Shown here piece by piece: positions 26,791 through 34,738 of a stretch of DNA of 64,000 nt. Within the stretch, counting starts at the first letter, position 1, and every line of letters begins with the position of its first letter. The translations under genes and the position numbers were made by a program. The DNA lies in NCBI RefSeq assembly GCF_019375555.1, contig NZ_JAHXDN010000001.1, forward strand, positions 659,501 to 723,500. The letters run 5' to 3'. Source of the DNA: Roseobacter insulae. Its GTDB lineage: Bacteria; Pseudomonadota; Alphaproteobacteria; Rhodobacterales; Rhodobacteraceae. The notes under the pieces are model-generated. The model did no database searches. It saw nothing but the letters and a program-made list of their open reading frames with translations, and was not told the DNA's origin.

Positions 26791-27414
26791 ATGCGATCCC
26801 GAACCGGAAAACCTGATGATGCGCGAATGTATGCCACCGAAATGGAAAGCGTTCTTGCTGTCCCGGAAACGGCGTTCTGGCTGATGTCGTGGAGCCATGG
26901 CGCAGCGAGCCACCGCCCAGGCCCGCCGAGCAAAAACATCGCCGAAAGACCGGGAAAGCGGAGTAACGCGAGCTTGATGTTAGAGCTTCTTTTCGCAAGG
27001 GACGTGCAGGGCCGTGCAAACAACTTTGACGTCTCTTGCGTCAGCGGAGCCATCGTTTTTGCAATACAGTCAGCACGCGCGCATATCGAGGCCGCACAGC
27101 GTCCCTATGGCCTCTTTGACTTGGGTTCCGGAAATGCGGCGACCACTCAACCTGACGCGGTGGCGGTCACGGTGCTGCGCGGTGCCAGACCCGACCTTGC
27201 TGCCGGGGCGCTGCCCATAGTCACGGCCCCGACACCCCGGGTTGCAGACGGCGCTGATCACGGTGGGGCCGGACAGAATGAAAACATGGCCGGAGCGCTG
27301 CCGTATCTTCCGATGTGTTCCTGGACTGCGCATCCGGCGGAGGTTTGCCTCGGTCTTTGTGAGATCGGGCAGAGCATGGTGACCCGTCATGGCCAAGCCG
27401 ATGCTGCCGAGTAA
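26791..27414 (+). CDS. Doubtful hypothetical protein
   Basis: This 207-codon frame is open in otherwise empty DNA between slipin and the kinase-like gene. AGGAGG at 26781-26786 lies four bases before its ATG, which is why it is listed. Against it: codon use includes AGA, ATA, AGG and CGA, third-position GC is lower than in neighbours, I recognise no domain, and it runs 26 bases into the next gene. It may be a decayed or spurious frame. Confidence 0.22.
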   Translation: MRSRTGKPDDARMYATEMESVLAVPETAFWLMSWSHGAASHRPGPPSKNIAERPGKRSNASLMLELLFARDVQGRANNFDVSCVSGAIVFAIQSARAHIEAAQRPYGLFDLGSGNAATTQPDAVAVTVLRGARPDLAAGALPIVTAPTPRVADGADHGGAGQNENMAGALPYLPMCSWTAHPAEVCLGLCEIGQSMVTRHGQADAAE

Positions 27415-28396
27415 CCGGGTTTGCGGCCTTCAGAGCTATTTTGAAAAACGCGCGCCTGTTGCACTGACCGAGACCTCGAAATCCTGGGTGTTCCTCACAC
27501 CCGATCTGGTATTCAAACTCAAGAAGCCGGTGCGCGACGATCTGCAGGATCTCACACCCTTGCAGGCGCGGCACGACAACACGCTGATGGAAATTGATCT
27601 GAACCGCCGTCTGGCCCCGCACCTGTACCTCGGAGCAGCGCGTGTGGGGCGCATGCCCGATGGCCGGCTCGTTTTGGATGACCCACGGGCCGAAACGGTG
27701 GACTGGATGGTCAAAATGCGCAGGTTGCCCGCGGACCTGATGCTGGACGCCTGTCTGATCGCCGATAAACCGCCAGCGGCCTTGTCGGACGACATTGAAA
27801 TTTTAATATCCAGGCTCGGGGCGTACTATCGCCAAGCCCCGGCAACGCGTCTGACAGCGGCAGAGCTGATGCCGGTGCAGGAAAACCAGATCAGAATGAC
27901 GCGGCGTGTCCTGCTGAATACATATTTCAAGGCGCATCACACCCGTTTCAGACGCCTCCTTGATCAGTTCGAAACATTGCTGCCACTGACGCTGGGCCTG
28001 TTGGAAACCCGTGTCCGGCAGGGTGCCGTCGTGGAATGTCACGGCGATCTGCGGCCCGAGCATATCTGCCTGACAGACCCGCCGGTTGTGTATGATTGCC
28101 TCGAGTTCAGCCGCATCCTCAGGCTGTCTGACCCCTATAGCGAAGCCGTTTTTCTGGGCATGGAATGCGCCATCCTGGGGGCGGACTGGATCGGGCCACG
28201 GCTGATCAAAGGCTTGGAAGCGGAGTTTGGCCCGGCACCTGACCCGGACCTTTTGCGGATATACAAAGCACATCACGCCCTGACCCGCGCCCGCCTGTCT
28301 TTGGCACATCTGCTTGTCCCGGTGCCGCGCAAACCGTTGAAGTGGGAACCGCTGGGCCTGCGATATGTGGAGATCGCGGAGCACTTAGTGTTCTGA
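27389..28396 (+). CDS. COG2187-type aminoglycoside phosphotransferase-like protein
   Basis: A 335-residue protein resembling the N-terminal half of COG2187. HGDLRPEHICLTDPPVVYDC is a kinase-like catalytic loop (HGDL followed by a metal-binding YDCLEFS). The full-length family usually has a C-terminal P-loop kinase domain of the gluconate-kinase type, which is absent here. LTPDLVFKLKKPVRDDLQDL is the typical start of the domain. Function in the family is poorly known. It is convergent with the PRPP synthetase gene, with 12 bases of overlap at the 3' ends. Confidence 0.8.
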   Translation: MAKPMLPSNRVCGLQSYFEKRAPVALTETSKSWVFLTPDLVFKLKKPVRDDLQDLTPLQARHDNTLMEIDLNRRLAPHLYLGAARVGRMPDGRLVLDDPRAETVDWMVKMRRLPADLMLDACLIADKPPAALSDDIEILISRLGAYYRQAPATRLTAAELMPVQENQIRMTRRVLLNTYFKAHHTRFRRLLDQFETLLPLTLGLLETRVRQGAVVECHGDLRPEHICLTDPPVVYDCLEFSRILRLSDPYSEAVFLGMECAILGADWIGPRLIKGLEAEFGPAPDPDLLRIYKAHHALTRARLSLAHLLVPVPRKPLKWEPLGLRYVEIAEHLVF

Positions 28397-29317
28397 TGGC
28401 CCGGCAAGCCGACGAATGGCTTGGGCCAATGCCGGTGCTGCGCTGATGCTGATTTGTGCGGTGGCGGGCGTGGCCACGCTGTCAGAGACATAGATGGCCG
28501 ACAAATCCGGAGACTGAAACAGCGCCGCGGATCCCTCGGTGAAAAGGCCATGAGCAGCAATCGCGATGCAATCCGCCGCCTGATGGGCTCGGCTGACCTC
28601 TGCCGCTGTGCGTATTGTGCCGCCGGTCGAAATGATATCGTCTACGATCAGCACCCGTGTTCCGGCAACATCACCAGACAGGGCGCCCCCCGTCCGCACG
28701 CCCGCGCTGCGCCGTTTGTCCAGAAAGGCGAACCGGACCGGGCAGTCAAGGCGCGCCTCCAGCCCTTCGCGGAAAATCTGGGCGCGCTTGACGCCGCCGG
28801 GATCAGGTGACATCACGCAGAGCGGTTTGTCGGACAGATGTTCCACCACCAGATCGGTAAATACAGCGCCCATTTCCAGGTGCAGCGTCTGGCACCGAAA
28901 GGCGTTCTGGAACGCCATGATGTTGTGCACCTCCAGCGTCAAGAGGCGGTCGCAACCCACTGCCTCGATCAGTTGAGCAACATAGCGCAGCGTCAGCGGA
29001 TCACGCGATTTGGTGCGCCGGTCCTTGCGCGCGTAACACAGGTAGGGCGTGATGATGGTGATCCGGTCGGCACCATGGTCGCGCAGTGTCGCCGTCAGAA
29101 AGAGCAAACGGCACAGACGGTCATGAACCGAGTGACGTGCATCCCCATGCAGGCATTGGACGACATAGGCATCCGCTCCCCTGACCGACAGCAGCGGCCG
29201 CAGCTTGCCCTCGCCATCCTCGAAGGTGCGATCCTCCAGCGGCGCGAGTGCGACGTCCAGTGCCGCGGCCAACGGGCTTGCGATATGGCGTGCTTCGGGC
29301 AGGACGAAGATCAGCAT
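28385..29317 (-). CDS. Ribose-phosphate diphosphokinase (PRPP synthetase family)
   Basis: A 310-residue PRPP synthetase. The C-terminal PRPP-binding loop is VLIVDDIISTGGTIRTAA; FLDKRRSAG and PYLCYARKDRRTK resemble the catalytic flexible loop and ATP-binding parts. It diverges clearly from housekeeping Prs and may be a specialised second enzyme. The start MLIFVLPEARH was taken at 29317, four bases after the upstream gene's stop; the extension upstream lies inside that gene. It would make PRPP from ribose 5-phosphate and ATP, and the adjacent phosphoribosyltransferase is an obvious consumer. Confidence 0.85.
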   Translation of the reverse strand: MLIFVLPEARHIASPLAAALDVALAPLEDRTFEDGEGKLRPLLSVRGADAYVVQCLHGDARHSVHDRLCRLLFLTATLRDHGADRITIITPYLCYARKDRRTKSRDPLTLRYVAQLIEAVGCDRLLTLEVHNIMAFQNAFRCQTLHLEMGAVFTDLVVEHLSDKPLCVMSPDPGGVKRAQIFREGLEARLDCPVRFAFLDKRRSAGVRTGGALSGDVAGTRVLIVDDIISTGGTIRTAAEVSRAHQAADCIAIAAHGLFTEGSAALFQSPDLSAIYVSDSVATPATAQISISAAPALAQAIRRLAGPSEH

Positions 29318-29321
29318 GGCA

Positions 29322-29990
29322 TCAGGCTTTCGCGCGCGGAGCAAAATGGTCGATGGCGGCACGGACTTCGGCATCGGTTGTCTGCGGGAATGACCGGTAG
29401 GCTCCTCCAACCGCCCCAAAATACCTCAGATCACTCAGGCATATGATGTCATCAGCGAGGTCATGCAGCTGTTCCGCGAGGTCTTGGGGTCCGACCGGAA
29501 GGGCGACGATGACGCGCTTTGGCTCTGCGGTCTGAACCGCCGCGAGGCTGGCGCGCAGTGTCGCACCGGTGGCGACGCCATCGTCCACAACCACCACCGT
29601 TTTGCCCTTGAGAGCCAATGGCGTGCGGCCGTGAAGATAGCTTTGCCGCCTGCGGGCGATCTCGGGCAAGAGCAGATATCCCCTCTCCTCCACATCCTGA
29701 CGCGACAGGCCGAAATGCCGGGCAACGCTTTCGTTCACGGTAACCTGCGGTGCATCGCCGTTGGTGATCGCGCCCACCGCCAGTTCCGGCTGACCGGGCG
29801 CACCGATCTTGCGCACAAGGACCAGATCAAGCGGCAGATCATACGCAGCACATATCTCGACGGCGACTGGCACGCCGCCACGCGGCAGGGCGATGACAAC
29901 TGTTTCGGCCGGGTCGAGTGCGGGCAGGGCATCCGCCAGCCGCCGCCCGGCCTCGGTTCGATCCTTGAAAACCACTGGTTGACTGGACAT
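29322..29990 (-). CDS. Phosphoribosyltransferase family protein
   Basis: A 222-residue type I phosphoribosyltransferase. VVVVDDGVATGATLRAS is the PRPP-binding loop; VVIALPRGGVPVAVEICAAY and VLVRKIGAPGQPELAVGAI are typical of the COG1926 group, whose substrate is not established. It is the first gene of a two-gene operon with the PRPP synthetase, and an Fnr-type box lies 57 bases ahead of its start codon, so the pair is probably induced at low oxygen. Confidence 0.86.
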   Translation of the reverse strand: MSSQPVVFKDRTEAGRRLADALPALDPAETVVIALPRGGVPVAVEICAAYDLPLDLVLVRKIGAPGQPELAVGAITNGDAPQVTVNESVARHFGLSRQDVEERGYLLLPEIARRRQSYLHGRTPLALKGKTVVVVDDGVATGATLRASLAAVQTAEPKRVIVALPVGPQDLAEQLHDLADDIICLSDLRYFGAVGGAYRSFPQTTDAEVRAAIDHFAPRAKA

Positions 29991-30039
29991 GAGACACCTC
30001 GTTTTTTCAGGAGATTACGGCGCAAGACATCCCGTGGGT

Positions 30040-30053
30040 TTGAGCAATCTCAA
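30040..30053. promoter_or_regulatory. Fnr/Dnr-type box upstream of phosphoribosyltransferase
   Basis: TTGAGCAATCTCAA, with matching five-base arms TTGAG and CTCAA, lies in the 207-base divergent gap. Its centre is about 57 bases from the phosphoribosyltransferase start at 29990. Confidence 0.65.
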
Positions 30054-30120
30054 TTTGAAAGAACGCTGACCATCTCAGCAGAGACCAGTGCTAAGGCGCA
30101 TGTTGGGCGGCCTTATCGGA

Positions 30121-30134
30121 TTGACCGATATCAA
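30121..30134. promoter_or_regulatory. Fnr/Dnr-type box upstream of gerW-like gene
   Basis: TTGACCGATATCAA matches TTGA-N6-TCAA. Its centre is about 70 bases before the ATG at 30198. An overlapping dyad TATCGG-N5-CCGATA occupies 30114-30130. Confidence 0.65.
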
Positions 30135-30197
30135 CCACGGTTCAGATCGAGACAGCAGACTGCGCACATTCAATAAACTTCGAGAAAGGTGCAGAGC

Positions 30198-30557
30198 ATG
30201 GAAAATGTTGAGAGACTGCTGAAAGGGACTGTCGAAGAGCTGGACCGCTTGCTGAACGCCAGGAATGTGCTTGGCGATCCGATCGAAAAGGGCAGCGCCA
30301 CGGTTATCCCGATCGTCAGTTACGGGTTCGGATTTGGCGCCGGCGGTGGCGAAAGCACCAAGACGGGTGACGGGGCGGGCACCGGTGCAGGCGGTGGCAT
30401 CAAGCCGCAGGGCGCGATTATCATTGATGACCATGGCGCGCGCGTTGAATCGGTTCAGGGGGCAATGACCACGTTTGCCGAAGTGCTGGGTACAACGGCT
30501 GGAAAGGCAATCGACAAGGTCGCCGACAGTGCGAAAGCCAAGGGCGAAAAAACCTGA
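30198..30557 (+). CDS. GerW/YtfJ-family protein
   Basis: A 119-residue protein of the GerW (YtfJ) family: an N-terminal helix MENVERLLKGTVEELDRLL, the glycine-rich core YGFGFGAGGGEST followed by GAGTGAGGGIKPQGAIIID. GAAAGG lies eight bases before this ATG; the GTG nine bases upstream was not used. In Bacillus the family member is a spore protein needed for germination, but homologues occur in many non-sporulating bacteria where the role is unknown. It begins an operon with a DUF2953 protein, a pairing also seen in other genomes. Confidence 0.88.
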   Translation: MENVERLLKGTVEELDRLLNARNVLGDPIEKGSATVIPIVSYGFGFGAGGGESTKTGDGAGTGAGGGIKPQGAIIIDDHGARVESVQGAMTTFAEVLGTTAGKAIDKVADSAKAKGEKT

Positions 30558-30566
30558 GCGGCGGCG

Positions 30567-31130
30567 ATGTCGATTGTCGGTGCGATATTGATTTGGCTGC
30601 TGATTGGAGCGCTGGCGCTGATTTTGCTTGCGGGCGTCCTGCCGCTGCGGATCGAACTTGCCCTGCACAAGCGGGAAGCGTGGGTCTATTCGGCAAAGCT
30701 GTATCTTTTTGCCGGATATGGGCCCCGGGTCTTACTGGCCGACAGTCGCAAGAAGTCCAAAGCCACAGATCGGGAGGCCGCAAAGAAGGGCCGCAAAAGC
30801 AGCTTTGACTGGCAGGGCGACCCCCTTCGGTTTCTGCGCGCCATCCTCAGGCTTCTGGCTCGCATGTTGAAGCATGTGCATGTTGATCATGCCAAGATCG
30901 ACATGGCCTTTGGCCTTGGTGATCCGGCGGATACGGGTCAAGCTTTCGGGTTGCTGGCCCCTGTGGTGTACGGCTGCAAGCGTCTGCGAAGGGTGCAGGT
31001 TCACGTCGAACCTGTCTTCCACAACACCGTTCTCAGGGGGCGTGCGGACCTGAACATTTCGCTGGTCCCGGTTTTTCTTCTGCTGCCGCTGGTGCGTTTC
31101 GGCTGGTCCGTCTTTGGCCCGAACACATGA
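30567..31130 (+). CDS. DUF2953 domain protein
   Basis: A 187-residue protein with an N-terminal membrane helix (residues 3-23), a basic linker with many Lys, and the DUF2953 core IDMAFGLGDPADTGQAFGLL followed by FHNTVLRGRADLNISLVPVF, with a second hydrophobic segment near the C-terminus. The same domain is found in sporulating Firmicutes beside GerW. The gene begins nine bases after the GerW stop and overlaps the next small gene by ATGA. No biochemical role is known. Confidence 0.82.
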   Translation: MSIVGAILIWLLIGALALILLAGVLPLRIELALHKREAWVYSAKLYLFAGYGPRVLLADSRKKSKATDREAAKKGRKSSFDWQGDPLRFLRAILRLLARMLKHVHVDHAKIDMAFGLGDPADTGQAFGLLAPVVYGCKRLRRVQVHVEPVFHNTVLRGRADLNISLVPVFLLLPLVRFGWSVFGPNT

Positions 31131-31387
31131 GCTGGACAATCGATCATCCACGGCGCATCGGGGATCAGATCATCGCCGCAGTGACCAAACAATGGATCGT
31201 GGTTGAAACCGCCGGTCCTGCCATCATCGGAACCGCACAAAAACAGCCGCTGGTCATTCTGCATCTCCAGAACGGTGTGGTCACGGCGACGGATGTTGCC
31301 GGACATGTCTATGACGCCGATGAGATCGAACGGCGATATCCCGGCGCCATCTTGCGGCTCCAGTCTTTGATGGGAGAGTACGGGTAA
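31127..31387 (+). CDS. Small hypothetical protein, third gene of the gerW-like operon
   Basis: An 86-residue protein that I do not recognise. It has no signal peptide or membrane helix; the predicted pattern is short beta strands (QWIVVETAGPAII, PLVILHLQNGVVTATDV) with a C-terminal helix. The ATG overlaps the DUF2953 stop by ATGA, which argues that it is real and co-translated. Confidence 0.6.
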   Translation: MSWTIDHPRRIGDQIIAAVTKQWIVVETAGPAIIGTAQKQPLVILHLQNGVVTATDVAGHVYDADEIERRYPGAILRLQSLMGEYG

Positions 31388-31801
31388 TCGTTTCACGGCC
31401 CCGTCTGAAAGTCCGATGATGGTATGTGGTCATCCCCGATGCGCACCTCAAGGACCGAATCCGCCTGCGCCATTCCCTTGCGGCAAGGCCCTGCAACCTG
31501 CTTCGGCTTCTCGGGAATTCACTGCTTGGTCGCCAATCCGATCTGCCATCTTCCTGACGATAACGGCTGACATCCGTATTGGGGGGAAGAATCAGAAGAG
31601 GGTGCGGTCGGCATCAAGCCTACCAGCCGACATCCCCACCGATCAAGCCGCCAAACCTACGAAACCGTATGGGCCTAAATGAGGGCGCTGTCCCGGCACG
31701 TTTTGGTCTATGATCGTTTTGTTTGTGCGGACAAATCGCAGCGCGCCCTTCTGCCAAGTGCAGAATGGTGACGCGGGTGAGACTTCGGCGAAGGAGAGCA
31801 G
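31388..31801. other. Intergenic region before amino acid permease
   Basis: No supported gene in these 414 bases. A short dyad TTTGT-N4-ACAAA lies at 31722-31735, and AAGGAG occurs just before the permease ATG. Short frames on either strand are rich in Pro and Arg and look spurious. Confidence 0.5.
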
Positions 31802-33040
31802 ATGGCACACTCTGGTACTGGTACGGGTCAGCTCAGGCGGTCAATCGGGCTGACCGGCCTCGTGTTATATGGACTTGGCGTCACGATCGGGGCGGGGATC
31901 TACGTTCTGGTCGGCGAGACCATCGTGCGCGCGGGGCCATACGCACCCGCAGCATTCCTACTCTCGGCCTTCGTGATGGGGTTCACTGCCGCGTCATTTG
32001 CCGAGTTATCCGGGCGCGTGCCGCAGGCCGCGGGCGAAGCGGTGTATGTCGAAAAGTCATTTGGCTTTGCGTGGCTGACGGTTGCTGTCGGCCTCGCCGT
32101 TCTGGCGGAGGCGGTGATTGCGGCCGCTGCCATCGCGGTGGGATCCGCAGGCTATGTCGCCGAGCTGATCGCGCTTCCCCGGGAAGTGCTGGTTGCCTGC
32201 ATCGTGCTTTCGATGGCAACGATCGCTGCATGGGGTATCCGGGAATCCGTGGCCATCGCGGGGGCCATGACGCTTGTGGAAGTCGCTGGCCTTCTCATCA
32301 TCATCGCGCTGGGTCTTGTTCATGATCCGGGCAGCATCGGTGCTTTGCCGCGATCGCTTGCACCGCCGCCCGGTGACTGGCCGGCCCTGTCCGGTGTGTT
32401 GGCCGCCAGCATGATTGCCTTTTTCGCTTTCATTGGGTTTGACGACATCGTCAACCTTGTCGAGGAAGCCAGGAACCCGCGAAAGATGATGCCATGGGCC
32501 ATTGCCATAACGCTGCTGGTGGTGACAGTGCTTTATGTCATGGTCTCTTTTGTCGCCACGCAAAATGTCTCGGTCGACGAGATGGCCGGCACATCTGCCC
32601 CGATCAGCCTGTTATTTGAACGCCTGACCGGGTTGCCGCCGCTTGCGATCACCCTGATTGCGATTATTGCCACCATGAACGGCGTCGTGATCATCCTGAT
32701 CATGGCTGCCCGCGTCACCTATGGCATGGCGCGGGCGGGGCGGTTGCCCGCCTGGATCGGCGCCGTGTCACCGCGTACGCAAACGCCGGTTCGGGCGACG
32801 GTCCTTATTGCCACGCTGGTTTTGGGTCTGGCGATCTTCACGCCGCTGGACACCCTCGCAGAAACCTCTTCCGAAGTTCTGTTGACGGTCTTTGCGGTTA
32901 TCAATCTGGCGCTGGTGTGGTTCAAGCTGAAGGGCGTGCCCGCACCCGAAGGTGCCTTCACGGTGCATATCGCGTTCCCAATTGCGGGAGCGCTGTTTTG
33001 TCTCGCCCTCGTGGTCGGCGCAACGTTCGCGGGCGGCTGA
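31802..33040 (+). CDS. APC-family amino acid permease
   Basis: A 412-residue carrier with about eleven or twelve membrane helices. GLTGLVLYGLGVTIGAGIYVLVGE is the first helix, with the GxGxxIGAGIY-like unwound motif of the APC superfamily; FFAFIGFDDIVNLVEEARNP marks helix 6 and its loop. Amino acid selectivity is not evident. A ribosome binding site (AAGGAG) is about eight bases ahead of the ATG. It stands upstream of the FHA-protease gene on the same strand, 74 bases apart, and could share its transcript. Confidence 0.9.
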   Translation: MAHSGTGTGQLRRSIGLTGLVLYGLGVTIGAGIYVLVGETIVRAGPYAPAAFLLSAFVMGFTAASFAELSGRVPQAAGEAVYVEKSFGFAWLTVAVGLAVLAEAVIAAAAIAVGSAGYVAELIALPREVLVACIVLSMATIAAWGIRESVAIAGAMTLVEVAGLLIIIALGLVHDPGSIGALPRSLAPPPGDWPALSGVLAASMIAFFAFIGFDDIVNLVEEARNPRKMMPWAIAITLLVVTVLYVMVSFVATQNVSVDEMAGTSAPISLLFERLTGLPPLAITLIAIIATMNGVVIILIMAARVTYGMARAGRLPAWIGAVSPRTQTPVRATVLIATLVLGLAIFTPLDTLAETSSEVLLTVFAVINLALVWFKLKGVPAPEGAFTVHIAFPIAGALFCLALVVGATFAGG

Positions 33041-33114
33041 CATCAGATACCCTCGCAAGCGGATCATGGACCGTCGCGCCCGCTGCGGATACACTCGCTC
33101 TCACCAGACTGGAA

Positions 33115-34728
33115 ATGCCCGCGTCAGGATATCGATTGTTGCAAGACCAAACACCTAACTCCGACGAGGTTTCGCCCGCCGCCACTGATGATGTTCGCGC
33201 CTTTCTGGAGAACCTGACCGGCCCGTCGCGTGGCCGCATCATGTGGCTGTCGTCAGATCGCTCGCAGGTCAGCGTGGATGAAGACCGTGCGCTGCTGATA
33301 ACCCACGGCACCGGCAACAGGCCGGACCGGGAGACCGCTGCCCGACTGACGTGGTCAGGTGAGACATACGAGATCGAAGCGTTGCCGGACAATGACATCT
33401 GGGTGAACGGGCGCAAGATCGGCGCGGCGCACCTGCTCCACGGGGACATGATCGAATTTGGGGAGCACGGGCCGATGTCTCGGTTTCGCCTCTGCCGCCA
33501 GTCTTTCCCGACGCGCTGGCCGGTCGAGGAAATCCTGAGCGACGCCGTGGCCTACGCGCGCACCAGTCGGCGGCCTTTCGGGTCCCGCCTGTCCAATGCG
33601 CTGGTCGAGAGCGTCCGAAGGATATTGCTGGAAACATCGGTTCTGTTCCGCGTTACGGTGATCTTCGTGCTGATTGTGCTGACCACATTTGTCGCGATGC
33701 AGTACCGCAGTGACCAGATTTTTCAGGAGAGCATCGACAGGGAGGCCCGGCGGCTCGAAGCTGTCGCCATAGCGCTTGCGCAAACCCGTCAGGAGGCGCT
33801 GAGCGCCGATGAGCTTGCTGCATTGCGCGACCAGCTCGATCTGCAGCTCAGCACCAATGCCGAGCGCCTCGCCACGCTTGAACGACGCTTAAGCGCGTCT
33901 GCCCGCGTCATCCGCGAGTCGACCGCCTCTGTCGCCTTTCTGCAAGGCGCATACGGGTTGCGGCAGGAAGAAAGCGGGAAAATGCTGCGCCACGTTCTGG
34001 GACCCGACGGCGCGCCCCTGCAGACGCCTTTCGGCAAGCCGGTTGTCGATGTCGATGGAAATGGCAAACCCGTTGAGTTTCAGTTCACCGGCACGGGCTT
34101 CCTGCTCGAAGGAAACGGGCTGCTTGTCACCAACCGGCATGTTGCCCTGCCTTGGACAACGAGCGACAAGCTGACCGCGTTTCGAAGCAGCGGGTTCGCC
34201 CCCGAGATGCTGCAGCTCATTGCCTATTTTCCAGGCCTGACCGAGCCGGTCGAGGCTTCCTTCCTGGGCGCCAGCGATACGGCTGATCTGGCCCTGTTGA
34301 CCGTGACGCCCTCCGCAACGACAGGCCGCGGGCTGACACTCTCGCAGACCGTGCCCGATATTGGCGACGAAGTGATCGTCATGGGCTTTTCCACCGGGTT
34401 GCGCGCCCTTATTGCACAGGCGGGGCGCGATTTTCTCACCGCGCTTCAGGAAACGGGTGAGACGGATTTCTGGACCGTGGCCACGCGCCTGTCAGAGCAG
34501 GGCAGAATTGCGCCTCTCGCAAGTCGGGGCATCATCGCGCAGATCACCGCAAAGGCAGTCATTTACGACGCAGAAACCACGGTTGGCGGAAGCGGGGGGC
34601 CGGCGCTGGATCGCAATGGTCAGGTTGTCGCGGTGAACGCGGCGATCCTGCCGGAATTCGGGGGTGCGAATATTGGTGTCCCAGTCCAGGAAGTACATCG
34701 CTTGCTGACCACCACGGCGGGCAAATGA
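33115..34728 (+). CDS. Membrane-anchored trypsin-like protease with FHA-like domain
   Basis: A 537-residue protein with four parts: an FHA-like domain at about 40-125 (NDIWVNGRKIGAAHLLHGDM), a single membrane helix at 178-199 (FVLIVLTTFVAMQ), a coiled-coil stretch at 205-270, and a trypsin-like protease domain. The triad is His342 (TNRHVAL), Asp391 (DTADLALL) and Ser493 (GGSGGPAL). The FHA part would be cytoplasmic and the protease periplasmic. The canonical FHA Gly-Arg and Ser-x-x-His are not obvious, so phosphopeptide binding is uncertain. The ATG at 33115 has no good ribosome site; a TTG at 33136 with AGGA six bases ahead is a possible alternative start. Confidence 0.82.
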   Translation: MPASGYRLLQDQTPNSDEVSPAATDDVRAFLENLTGPSRGRIMWLSSDRSQVSVDEDRALLITHGTGNRPDRETAARLTWSGETYEIEALPDNDIWVNGRKIGAAHLLHGDMIEFGEHGPMSRFRLCRQSFPTRWPVEEILSDAVAYARTSRRPFGSRLSNALVESVRRILLETSVLFRVTVIFVLIVLTTFVAMQYRSDQIFQESIDREARRLEAVAIALAQTRQEALSADELAALRDQLDLQLSTNAERLATLERRLSASARVIRESTASVAFLQGAYGLRQEESGKMLRHVLGPDGAPLQTPFGKPVVDVDGNGKPVEFQFTGTGFLLEGNGLLVTNRHVALPWTTSDKLTAFRSSGFAPEMLQLIAYFPGLTEPVEASFLGASDTADLALLTVTPSATTGRGLTLSQTVPDIGDEVIVMGFSTGLRALIAQAGRDFLTALQETGETDFWTVATRLSEQGRIAPLASRGIIAQITAKAVIYDAETTVGGSGGPALDRNGQVVAVNAAILPEFGGANIGVPVQEVHRLLTTTAGK

Positions 34729-34738
34729 CACCGCCGTA

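Noticed and set aside
26484-27053. 189-codon minus-strand frame over the end of slipin
   Set aside because: It overlaps the 3' end of a secure gene in antisense and has the composition of a shadow frame.
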